Assembly (NCBI GenBank): GCA_030917025.1
Contig: JAUPVN010000053.1
Location: 1-19,754 of the forward strand
Reading direction: 5' to 3'
DNA from: Patescibacteria group bacterium
GTDB taxonomy: Bacteria > Patescibacteriota > Saccharimonadia > Saccharimonadales > CAIOMD01
Length of the DNA: 19,754 nucleotides
Shown here: in pieces, positions 7,272-14,192 of the stretch
How the letters are laid out: the number at the start of each line of letters is the position of its first letter
Numbering within the stretch: the first letter of the stretch is position 1
Position numbers and translations under genes: made by a program
Notes under the pieces: generated by a model
The model's database searches: none
What the model saw: the letters and a program-made list of their open reading frames with translations, nothing else
What the model was told of the DNA's origin: nothing

Positions 7272-8231
7272 ATGATAAAAAACCAAACAACCAAACCCAA
7301 TAACATTAAGTGTAACATCTCCGGTTTACTTAATTTTAATAAATATCATAGTGCCAAAACTACACTAAAAAGAGGTAATAAACTTAGTTCACCAAATTGG
7401 GGCAGTGTTGCTACAACAGAAGCTTTAGGTGGTGGTGAGTATCAAAACGATTGGTTTTTTGATGATAGTAAATCATCCGAGCCAGTAATTGATGAATGGA
7501 GTAGCCCTGATTTTGTTGATACACAAACTACAGATATTAATGGTAGCACTGCGTCCAGTACTGAAACTTTTGGGTTTGGTTGGGATGGTGAGCCTATATC
7601 TATAGACACGTCTCCGGATTGGGGCATCACAACTGAAGCTGCGCAATATGCTGAAACCGATAATCGTAGTACGGAGGCTATGGGTAAACGCAGTAAAAGA
7701 TTATTGGGCGGTTTGGGTAGTTTGGGTAGACGCGGTCTTGGTATAATAACAGGTAACAAAACAGAAGAAATTCGATCTGCCGCTCGTGGAGTAGCAGAAA
7801 CTTTACAGGGCAGTAGCTTTGGAGAAACAGCCTCTGAATGGTATAGCGGGGCACAAGAATCTGTTAATAATTATGTTAATAATCCCGAAAATAGAGAAGC
7901 CGCAACGGCTTATGCAAGATCTTTAGGCGCAACCTGCCTAGAAGGCGCAGGCGTTATTAAAAAAACAAAACATTGGGAAGGCGTAGCGGGCTCTGGCTAT
8001 AGACCTAGCGCAACAGGCATAACTCGTGCAGCAATAAACCCTTTTGGGGCAGCAAGACGTGGGTTAATGACTGGTGGTGATCAGGTTGTAAGAGATTTAA
8101 TGCAAGCTAAGGGTGGTCTAACAGGCAAAGGTGTGCAATATGTTCAAAACTACGCAGCACAGCAAAATCCATTTATGCGATTTGGTATTAATCAGGCTTT
8201 AAAACGTGCAAAAAAACAAGGTTGGATTTAG
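7272..8231 (+). CDS. Hypothetical protein with acidic Trp-containing N-terminal half and basic Gly/Ala-rich C-terminal half (319 aa)
   Basis: I do not recognise a family. After about 45 basic, polar residues, the stretch at about residues 58-125 is acidic with spaced aromatic motifs (NDWFFDD, DEWSSPDF, GFGWDGEP, SPDWG). At about residue 137 the character changes to basic and glycine-rich (KRSKRLLGGLGSLGRRGLG). The rest is Gly, Ala and Arg-rich with possible amphipathic helices and ends in basic QALKRAKKQGWI. No signal peptide or clear membrane segment is seen. The start is the only suitable ATG after the strong promoter at 7208-7236, and it has no Shine-Dalgarno sequence. It has its own promoter and is followed by 223 non-coding bases, so it is probably a single-gene unit. 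Confidence 0.65.
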   Translation: MIKNQTTKPNNIKCNISGLLNFNKYHSAKTTLKRGNKLSSPNWGSVATTEALGGGEYQNDWFFDDSKSSEPVIDEWSSPDFVDTQTTDINGSTASSTETFGFGWDGEPISIDTSPDWGITTEAAQYAETDNRSTEAMGKRSKRLLGGLGSLGRRGLGIITGNKTEEIRSAARGVAETLQGSSFGETASEWYSGAQESVNNYVNNPENREAATAYARSLGATCLEGAGVIKKTKHWEGVAGSGYRPSATGITRAAINPFGAARRGLMTGGDQVVRDLMQAKGGLTGKGVQYVQNYAAQQNPFMRFGINQALKRAKKQGWI

Positions 8232-8390
8232 TGCTCACGATTATATAATTAAATATTAAAATCTTTGCCGATAATCTACCAATGTTCCCTTAATAATAAA
8301 TTGTTTTTAAGTACATTCTATAATGTCTAGTTACTTTAGTTTACTTAATATATTTAAGTCAATAGGCTAGCTACAATTTATATTACATAC

Positions 8391-8419
8391 TTGACAAAAG
8401 CAAAAAATAAGAGTATTAT
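8391..8419 (+). promoter_or_regulatory. Sigma70-type promoter of the 215-aa orphan gene
   Basis: TTGACA (8391-8396), a 17-base spacer and TATTAT (8414-8419). The predicted transcript starts near 8426 and carries AAGGA seven to eight bases before the ATG at 8455. An A/T-rich hairpin, ACTTAA/TTAAGT (8343-8359), lies upstream of it. Confidence 0.7.
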
Positions 8420-8454
8420 TATAAGTGATCAATTAAAATAAAAAAGGAATACAA

Positions 8455-9102
8455 ATGAGCACAGGACAAACATATCCAGGTAGAATAGAGTCAGATAAAA
8501 CACGCGTGACTGCCGCTGAATTAGATACTAGTTTAGATAAGGCATTAAGAGATCCTAGTGGGTTTAGTACCGCTTTAGAGATAAAAAATCAGTTGTCTGA
8601 TAGAGAAGGTTTAGGCGGGCTATTAGAATCAACAACCGAAGGAGTTTATGGTGAAAAGATTAAAGTACTAAGAGAAGATCCTGATACAGGTGAATTTACT
8701 TTAGATCATCCTGATTCGGTGTTAACTACAGAAGAACTTGATACTAGATTAAAATATGCAAACACATATGTTCAACAGGGTAATGCAGTTGAGTTTGTTG
8801 ATCCGTTAGGAAGAATTAGAACCATAGAAGGTCTTAGAAAAGATCAGATAGATGGTTTAAGGGAGCAACTAGATGCATTAGGGTTTGCACCAAGAGAAGA
8901 TAGAACAGTACTAACTCAGCGCAGAATAACAGCAAAGGTTCCTAGCGTGGGTGAGCTTGCTCAAGGGCGAATGAATAACGGTCAGCCAGTAACGGGGATA
9001 ACTCAAAATAGAGACTATGGTACAGTCCCGGTTATAAGAAATAATGGTAGAATCGCAAGTGGTGAAGAATGGAATGGGAATGGTGTAAGAAGTGTAAGAT
9101 AG
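8455..9102 (+). CDS. Hypothetical soluble protein (215 aa), AGA-rich codon use
   Basis: I do not recognise this protein. It is hydrophilic, rich in Asp, Glu, Arg and Gly, without cysteine, signal peptide or membrane segment. Residues 20-150 look helical and charged; the last 60 are Gly/Asn/Arg-rich and probably disordered. Of its 20 arginine codons, 17 are AGA or AGG, while rpsB just downstream uses one AGA in eight. That suggests a different codon history, such as recent acquisition or low expression. The start is supported by AAGGA upstream. With its own promoter and a strong terminator right after the stop codon it forms an isolated transcription unit. Confidence 0.7.
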   Translation: MSTGQTYPGRIESDKTRVTAAELDTSLDKALRDPSGFSTALEIKNQLSDREGLGGLLESTTEGVYGEKIKVLREDPDTGEFTLDHPDSVLTTEELDTRLKYANTYVQQGNAVEFVDPLGRIRTIEGLRKDQIDGLREQLDALGFAPREDRTVLTQRRITAKVPSVGELAQGRMNNGQPVTGITQNRDYGTVPVIRNNGRIASGEEWNGNGVRSVR

Positions 9103-9115
9103 TTAGGATTCATAG

Positions 9116-9164
9116 GGTAGGCTTTCTATTGTTTGTAATAATAGTTTAGGGAGCCTTCCTTTTT
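9116..9164 (+). terminator. Intrinsic terminator after the 215-aa orphan gene
   Basis: GGTAGGCT (9116-9123) pairs with AGCCTTCC (9152-9159) apart from one T-T mismatch. Inside, CTATT (9126-9130) pairs with AATAG (9140-9144). Five T follow directly (9160-9164). It starts 13 bases after the stop codon and insulates the orphan gene from rpsB. Confidence 0.75.
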
Positions 9165-9231
9165 ATATCAATATATTTTTAATTGATGTTGTAAGAATAT
9201 TAAGTTGATACGGGCAAATATTTTATTATTG

Positions 9232-9240
9232 TGTTATAAT
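9232..9240 (+). promoter_or_regulatory. Extended -10 promoter of the rpsB operon
   Basis: TGTTATAAT, a TGn-extended consensus -10 box. There is no -35 box at the normal distance; TTGATA at 9205-9210 is 24 bases away. The predicted start near 9247 gives a leader of about 78 bases. Confidence 0.55.
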
Positions 9241-9267
9241 GTGATTACTATATTAATTAACGAAACA

Positions 9268-9308
9268 GTTTGCAGGTATAATCCTCCCCACTAGGGGCAG
9301 TTGCAAGC
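9268..9308 (+). promoter_or_regulatory. Structured leader of rpsB mRNA, candidate S2 autoregulatory site
   Basis: GTTTGCA (9268-9274) pairs with TGCAAGC (9302-9308), including one G-T pair. Inside, CCCC (9286-9289) pairs with GGGG (9294-9297) around the loop ACTA. Asymmetric internal loops separate the stems. S2 represses its own operon through the leader in E. coli; the same role here is inferred. The Shine-Dalgarno AAGGA comes after the structure and stays accessible. Confidence 0.45.
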
Positions 9309-9324
9309 AAAGAAAGAAGGATAA

Positions 9325-10200
9325 ATGGCACAAGCCGATGTAAAGGCCTTGCTACAAGCAGGCGCACATTTTGGTCATAAGACCAGCCGGTGGCACCCAA
9401 AAATGGCACCATACATACATAGTAAAAGAGGTGGGATTCATATTATAGATCTTACCAAAACGGCAGAAATGCTAGATGAGGCTACTGCTTTTGTGGCACA
9501 GCAAACAGCAAAAGGGCACCAAGTACTTTTTGTTGGTACTAAACGCCAAGCCAAAGATGTAGTAAAAGAAGCCGCAATTGATGCCGGCCAGCCTTATGTT
9601 ACAGAGCGATGGTTAGGTGGGATGTTAACAAATTCTGCAACCATCAATGCTCGTATTAAGCGCTTAAAAGAGCTAGAAACTAAAATGGCTAGTGGTGAGC
9701 TTGCCAACCGCTATAACAAGCTAGAGGTGCAACGTTTTCAAGAACAAATAGATGCAATGAACATAGATTACGGTGGGGTTAAAGAACTTCACGGTAAACC
9801 CGGAGTTGTGTTTGTAACAGATGCTACAGAAGATAAAAATGCCATTAACGAGGCTATAAAACTTGGCATACCAGTAATTGCAATTGCCGATACCAACGTA
9901 GACCCAACCAAGATTACCTACCCAGTACCTGCAAATGACGATGCTATTGGTTCTATTAAATATATTACTAATTTAATTGCCGATGCAGTAAAAGAAGGTA
10001 CTTTAAGTAAAAATGCCAAAGTTGATGTGCCAATAAAACCTGTAGCCACTAAACCTGCTCAAGAAGCAAAAAAGGTCGAAAAGCCCGCAGAGCCAGCAAA
10101 AGCTGTAGAAGCTAAAAAAGCAGAAAAACCAGCCCCAAAAGCCGTAAAAGCACAAAAAAAAGACGTTAAGCCATCTAAAAAAGAAGAAGGTATAAAATAA
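9325..10200 (+). CDS. rpsB: 30S ribosomal protein S2 with Lys/Ala/Pro-rich tail
   Basis: A small-subunit protein at the head-body junction, near S1 and the mRNA exit side in other bacteria. The sequence shows the S2 signature: LLQAGAHFGHKTSRWHPKM at the start, then TERWLGGMLTN, and later IPVIAIADTNVDP. Of 291 residues, about the last 60 are a low-complexity Lys/Ala/Pro tail absent from the E. coli protein (241 aa), like the tail of L31 in this window. AAGGA precedes the ATG. It is the first gene of the rpsB-tsf-frr cluster, and its TAA overlaps the tsf ATG by one base, implying translational coupling. Confidence 0.97.
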   Translation: MAQADVKALLQAGAHFGHKTSRWHPKMAPYIHSKRGGIHIIDLTKTAEMLDEATAFVAQQTAKGHQVLFVGTKRQAKDVVKEAAIDAGQPYVTERWLGGMLTNSATINARIKRLKELETKMASGELANRYNKLEVQRFQEQIDAMNIDYGGVKELHGKPGVVFVTDATEDKNAINEAIKLGIPVIAIADTNVDPTKITYPVPANDDAIGSIKYITNLIADAVKEGTLSKNAKVDVPIKPVATKPAQEAKKVEKPAEPAKAVEAKKAEKPAPKAVKAQKKDVKPSKKEEGIK

Positions 10201-10796
10201 TGGCAGTAGACATAGATACAATTAAAAGACTAAGAGAATTAACCGGTGTAGGTATTACAGATGCTAAAGCTGCATTAGTAGATGCAGACGGAGATTTTGA
10301 TAAAGCCCTAAAAGCAATGCGCAAAAAAGGCATGACAAAAGCAGAAAAACGCGGTGAACGCGAGGCTCGCGCCGGCGTTATTGGCAGCTATTTGCACGAT
10401 GGCCGAATAGGCGTATTGGTAGAAGTAAATTGCGAAACAGACTTTGTGGCCCGTAACCAAAAATTTACAGATTTAGTAAAAGATGTAGCTATGCATATTG
10501 CCGCCAGCGCGCCAGTTTATGTAAGCATAGACGACATTCCACAAGATGTTAAAGAATCTACCCAAAAAGAATATACAGAAAAGGTTATAGCAGACGGAAA
10601 GCCTGCAAAAATGGTAGATCAAATTGTTGGCGGTATGGTTAAAAAACATTTTGCCGAACAGTGTTTGCTAGAGCAACCATTTATTAAAAACCCAGATATT
10701 ACGGTAGATCAATATGTTAAAGAAGCCAATGCAATTTTAGGCGAAAATATTGTTGTACGGCGCTTTAACCGCATGGCTTTAGGTGAACTAGCGTAA
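10200..10796 (+). CDS. tsf: Elongation factor Ts, short form
   Basis: EF-Ts exchanges GDP for GTP on EF-Tu after each round of aminoacyl-tRNA delivery. The N-terminal UBA-like domain is clear (IKRLRELTGVGITDAKAAL), followed by the conserved EF-Tu contact NCETDFVARNQKF at about residues 77-89. At 198 residues it is shorter than the E. coli protein (283) and close to the Thermus type, having one core subdomain (VGGMVKKHFAEQCLLEQPF). The ATG shares a base with the rpsB stop codon, so translation is probably coupled and no separate Shine-Dalgarno sequence is needed. frr follows after 24 bases. Confidence 0.97.
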   Translation: MAVDIDTIKRLRELTGVGITDAKAALVDADGDFDKALKAMRKKGMTKAEKRGEREARAGVIGSYLHDGRIGVLVEVNCETDFVARNQKFTDLVKDVAMHIAASAPVYVSIDDIPQDVKESTQKEYTEKVIADGKPAKMVDQIVGGMVKKHFAEQCLLEQPFIKNPDITVDQYVKEANAILGENIVVRRFNRMALGELA

Positions 10797-10820
10797 GCAA
10801 ATTTAAATTAGGGGGTATAT

Positions 10821-11384
10821 ATGAATCCAAATAGTGTTGTAGAAGATGCAAAAACAAGATTATCTTCTGCAAATAAGCATTTTGCAGAAGAAATTAAGAA
10901 ACTCCGTACTGGCCGGGCTCATCCTAGTATGCTAGATGGTGTAATGGTTATAGCCTACGGAAGTGCAATGCCACTAAATCAGGTTGGTAATGTTTTGGCT
11001 CCAGAGGCGCAATTATTGCAAATAACACCCTTTGACCCAAATAATATTGCAGCAATATCAGAGGCTATTAGAAACGATCAAGGTCTTGGTTTAAACCCTA
11101 TGGACGACGGTAGGGTTGTTAGAATCCCCATACCACCATTAACTACAGAACGTAGGGCTCAAATAGTAAAACAACTAAACGAAAAGGTAGAAGAAACTCA
11201 TATTGCTGCCCGTAATATTAGGCACGATGTTTTAAGCGTTGCTAAACAGGCCAAAACAGACAAACAAATTGGAGAAGATGATTATAGCCGAATAGAAAAG
11301 CAAATAGATGAACATATGGCAAAGGCAAAGCAAGAGGTAGAGGCTTTAGCTAAGGCAAAAGAACAAGAGATAATGACAGTGTAA
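10821..11384 (+). CDS. frr: Ribosome recycling factor
   Basis: RRF splits post-termination ribosomes together with EF-G. The 187 residues match the family (185). Seen are the conserved LRTGRAHPSMLDG near residue 28, the domain II stretch LLQITPFDPNNI, and IPIPPLTTERRAQIVK followed by the long C-terminal helix of the three-helix bundle. GGGGG seven bases before the ATG is the ribosome site. In most bacteria pyrH (UMP kinase) lies between tsf and frr; here it is missing from the locus. No terminator separates it from uppS, 50 bases downstream. Confidence 0.97.
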   Translation: MNPNSVVEDAKTRLSSANKHFAEEIKKLRTGRAHPSMLDGVMVIAYGSAMPLNQVGNVLAPEAQLLQITPFDPNNIAAISEAIRNDQGLGLNPMDDGRVVRIPIPPLTTERRAQIVKQLNEKVEETHIAARNIRHDVLSVAKQAKTDKQIGEDDYSRIEKQIDEHMAKAKQEVEALAKAKEQEIMTV

Positions 11385-11420
11385 AGTTTAGTATAATTTT
11401 ATTTAGTGTTTATGGTAAGG

Positions 11421-11426
11421 TACAAT
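11421..11426 (+). promoter_or_regulatory. Possible -10 box directly before uppS
   Basis: TACAAT ends eight bases before the uppS ATG, which would give a leaderless transcript. A second box, TATAAT at 11392-11397, would leave a leader of about 30 bases. Neither has a good -35 box, so read-through from frr remains possible. Confidence 0.35.
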
Positions 11427-11434
11427 ATAATAAC

Positions 11435-12124
11435 ATGCCACAAAAAAAGACAATTCCGGCCCATGTGGGCATTATATTAGATGGTAACAGGCGCTGGGCC
11501 AAGCAACACGGCTTAGATACTCAAGAAGGCCACAAACAGGGCTTTGAGACATTTAAAGAGGTTGCAGACGCGAGTTTAGACCGTGGCGTTAAGTGTCTTA
11601 GTGTTTTTGCTTTTTCTACAGAAAATTGGCATAGAGCCAAAAAAGAAGTAAATTTTTTAATGCATTTTATTAAAGTTGTGATAAAAGGTTATATTAAAGA
11701 ACTACACAAAAAGAATATTCGTTTTATTTGGTTAGGGAGCGAGGACGGCTTGTCTAAATCTTTAATAAAGCAATTACGTAGTGCAGAAGAGTTATCTAAA
11801 AATAATACCAAGGCACTTTTTTGCCTATGTTTTAATTATGGTGGCCAACAAGAAATTATAGAATCTGTTAAGGCGGTTTTAGCTAAAAATCAGCAGCTTT
11901 CGCCGCAAATGGTAGAGGCAAATTTGTATGGTGGTGGTGTAGTGCCACCAATAGATTTGCTTATTAGAACATCTGGCGAACAGCGTATTAGTAATTATAT
12001 GTTGTGGCGAGCAGCCTATAGCGAGTTGTATTTTTCGTCTAAGTTATGGCCAGATTTTACGCCAAACGATTTAGATATTGCTATGGATGACTATTCTAAA
12101 CGGCAGCGGAGGTATGGCGCTTAA
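11435..12124 (+). CDS. uppS: Undecaprenyl diphosphate synthase (cis-prenyltransferase)
   Basis: Adds isopentenyl diphosphate units in cis to farnesyl diphosphate, making the C55 carrier lipid for peptidoglycan and surface polysaccharides. Motifs: HVGIILDGNRRWAK with catalytic Asp16; FAFSTENW; FNYGG; and LLIRTSGEQRISNYMLWRAAYSELYF, which holds the conserved Arg residues and the Glu of the IPP site. The 229 residues are normal for the family. No Shine-Dalgarno sequence precedes the ATG. The stop codon overlaps the rseP start by one base. The usual next gene, cdsA, is absent. Its product would supply a lipid carrier to glycosyltransferases, but a link to the giant protein at the left of the window is speculation. 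Confidence 0.96.
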   Translation: MPQKKTIPAHVGIILDGNRRWAKQHGLDTQEGHKQGFETFKEVADASLDRGVKCLSVFAFSTENWHRAKKEVNFLMHFIKVVIKGYIKELHKKNIRFIWLGSEDGLSKSLIKQLRSAEELSKNNTKALFCLCFNYGGQQEIIESVKAVLAKNQQLSPQMVEANLYGGGVVPPIDLLIRTSGEQRISNYMLWRAAYSELYFSSKLWPDFTPNDLDIAMDDYSKRQRRYGA

Positions 12125-13281
12125 TGTGGCTATTAATTTTAGGTTTATTTTTGTTTTTTATGTTGGTTGTTTTGCACGAATATGGTCATTTTTTAGTTGC
12201 TAAACGTAACGGGGTAGATGTAGAAGAATTTGGGGTAGGGTTTCCGCCAAAGCTATTTGGTAAAACCTTTGGTAAAGGAATTTTTAAAAGTTATTACACA
12301 GTAAACTTGTTACCACTGGGAGGTTTTGTGCGCCTTAAGGGCGAAAACGATGCCGCTACAGAAAAAGGTTCTTTAGGTGCTGCATCTACTAACGTAAAAT
12401 TACGTATTATGCTTGCCGGCGTGGCTGTTAACTTTGTGGCTGCTTTAGTTTTTTTTACTATAGTTGCATGGGTAGGAATGCCACAAATTGTGCCAAACCA
12501 GTTTACTGTACCAAGCGATAGCAAAATAATTAGGCAAGATGTGTTCGCTGCTAAAGTTTCTGCTGGTTCACCGGCAGATCAAGCGGGTATAAAAGCAGGT
12601 TCAGAAATTGTTGCTATAAATAATCAGCCAGTTACCGGTGGTGAGTCTTTAATACAAGCCACAAAAACAAACGCTGGCCAAACTGTTCCTGTAGACTATG
12701 TTCAAAATGGACAAGAGCAAACAACGCAAATAACGTTACTTAGCCAGCAAGAAGTTCAGCAAAGTATAGATAGTGGTAGCCCAAAAGGATATTTGGGTGT
12801 TGTTCCGCGCGATTATACTCTTTTGCAATCTACTTGGTCTGCTCCTGTTGTAGCTGTTGGTGTTTCTGCTCAGTTTACGGCCTTAACTTTAAAGGCACTT
12901 GCAAATGCTCTAGTTAGCTTAGCAAAAGCTTTTGTAAACTTAATAACTTTTAATGCTAATGATGCTAAAAAAGATGCCGCCAAAGCCAGCGAAAACGTAG
13001 CTGGCCCAGTAGGCATATTTGCAATTTTGCAACAAAATGTTAGCTTGGGGTACCAATTTATATTGTTTATAGTAGGAATCTTAAGCTTAACATTGGCAAT
13101 AATGAACTTTTTGCCAATACCCGCGCTAGATGGCGGGCGAGCATTTGTAATGATGTTATATAAAGTTCGTAAAAAACCACTTTCTGCACAAACAGAGGAA
13201 CGTATTCATGGAACAGGTTTTGCGATTTTGATGTTATTATTTGCCGTAATAGTTATTGTAGATATAAATAGGTTTTATTAA
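12124..13281 (+). CDS. rseP: Site-2 metalloprotease, RseP-like, with PDZ domain
   Basis: An intramembrane zinc protease that cuts transmembrane segments of anti-sigma factors or leftover signal peptides. The first membrane helix carries HEYGH at residues 18-22 (HExxH zinc site). NFLPIPALDGG at residues 328-338 supplies the third zinc ligand (Asp336). A single PDZ domain lies between (about residues 140-220; AGSPADQAGIKAGSEIVAINNQPV), where E. coli RseP has two. Further membrane helices lie near residue 100, 315 and the C-terminus. The 385 residues suit the single-PDZ type. It overlaps uppS and the CPBP gene by one base at either end, so the three are translationally coupled. Substrates cannot be told from the sequence. 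Confidence 0.93.
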   Translation: MWLLILGLFLFFMLVVLHEYGHFLVAKRNGVDVEEFGVGFPPKLFGKTFGKGIFKSYYTVNLLPLGGFVRLKGENDAATEKGSLGAASTNVKLRIMLAGVAVNFVAALVFFTIVAWVGMPQIVPNQFTVPSDSKIIRQDVFAAKVSAGSPADQAGIKAGSEIVAINNQPVTGGESLIQATKTNAGQTVPVDYVQNGQEQTTQITLLSQQEVQQSIDSGSPKGYLGVVPRDYTLLQSTWSAPVVAVGVSAQFTALTLKALANALVSLAKAFVNLITFNANDAKKDAAKASENVAGPVGIFAILQQNVSLGYQFILFIVGILSLTLAIMNFLPIPALDGGRAFVMMLYKVRKKPLSAQTEERIHGTGFAILMLLFAVIVIVDINRFY

Positions 13282-14138
13282 TGCATGAACAAAATAATTT
13301 ACCTAGCAAAAGTATAAACGTAAAACTAAAAAATCCGTTAAGGGTAAAAGTTGCTTGGTCTGTTAGGGCAACAATTTTAATAAGTATTTTAGCCTATGCT
13401 TTATCACAATTTGCCACTGTTATACCAATTGTTATAGCGGCCTTAATAACAGGGCAAGATTATTCTCAAGAAGAGCTATTAAAACAGCCATGGGTAAGCT
13501 TGGTTTTACTTGGTGTTGCATCGCTTGGGTTACTTGCAACGTTAATTGTATATTTAAAATCTAAAAAAATACCCATAAAAACACTAGGTTTAAAACCATT
13601 AAAATGGGCTAAAATGTGGCGTGTGCCAGCAGCTTATGGGCTATATTTTATAGTATTGTTAATTTCTATGGGTCTTTTAAGCCTTTTGGTACCATCTTTT
13701 AATGCAGATCAGGCCCAAGACGTTGGTTTTGCTAACCCGGCTGGCTGGCAACTGTTACTTGCGTTTATTGGTTTGGTGATTATACCCCCAATTGCAGAAG
13801 AACTTTTTTTTAGGGGTTTTATTTATCAGGGAATGCGCGATAACTGGAAACCTATGCCCATAATATATTTTGGGTTAGCAATTGCTGCAATCTTTGCATT
13901 AACAAGTAATTTTTTGGCAGCTGGTATTTTTATTGGTGGTACAGTCCTTAGTGTTGTCTTAGCAGAAAAGAAGCAATTAATTGGGGCGGCAGTGTTTTCT
14001 AGCATGTTATTTGCATTAGCTCATGGCCAGTGGAATGTTGCTATAGATACTTTTATTTTATCTTTTGCTTTAATTTGGGTTTTGAAAAAACAGGTTCTAT
14101 TTGGGCAAGTATATTATTGCACGCTATTAAAAACTTAA
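13281..14138 (+). CDS. CPBP-family intramembrane protease, frame broken near the C-terminus
   Basis: A multi-span membrane protein of the CPBP (Abi/CAAX protease) family, glutamate-type intramembrane endopeptidases. Seen are the EExxxR motif at residues 173-178 (EELFFRG) and FxxxH at 244-248 (FALAH), both within membrane segments. The frame as given ends at 285 residues with a tail unlike the family. A -1 shift at AAAAAA (14085-14090) instead gives KKTGSIWASILLHAIKN, the expected last motif (HxxxN), and runs to a TAA at 14174-14176, giving 298 residues. So the gene's true extent is probably 13281-14176, and the frame break is a sequencing indel, a mutation or slippage. Its ATG overlaps the rseP stop codon. 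CPBP proteins act in prenyl-protein processing, bacteriocin immunity or unknown roles; which applies here is not known. Confidence 0.88.
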   Translation: MHEQNNLPSKSINVKLKNPLRVKVAWSVRATILISILAYALSQFATVIPIVIAALITGQDYSQEELLKQPWVSLVLLGVASLGLLATLIVYLKSKKIPIKTLGLKPLKWAKMWRVPAAYGLYFIVLLISMGLLSLLVPSFNADQAQDVGFANPAGWQLLLAFIGLVIIPPIAEELFFRGFIYQGMRDNWKPMPIIYFGLAIAAIFALTSNFLAAGIFIGGTVLSVVLAEKKQLIGAAVFSSMLFALAHGQWNVAIDTFILSFALIWVLKKQVLFGQVYYCTLLKT

Positions 14139-14168
14139 TAGCTTTTGGCGCGTTGTTTATTATTCCTT

Positions 14169-14177
14169 TGTTATAAT
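14169..14177 (+). promoter_or_regulatory. Extended -10 promoter of proS
   Basis: TGTTATAAT, same as the rpsB box. Predicted transcription starts near 14184, about nine bases before the proS ATG, leaving no room for a Shine-Dalgarno sequence. The box overlaps the TAA (14174-14176) of the frameshift-restored CPBP gene. Confidence 0.55.
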
Positions 14178-14192
14178 GTTACACTTATTTGT

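Noticed and set aside
14085..14091. Classic A AAA AAC heptamer for programmed -1 frameshifting in the CPBP gene
   Set aside because: The letters are present but out of phase: the zero-frame codons are AAA AAA CAG. Slippage on the A run stays possible, but the canonical signal is not in register.
14145..14192. TTG start adding 16 residues to ProS
   Set aside because: The -10 box TATAAT lies inside the extension, the added residues are hydrophobic and unlike ProS, and ATG 14193 gives the normal length.
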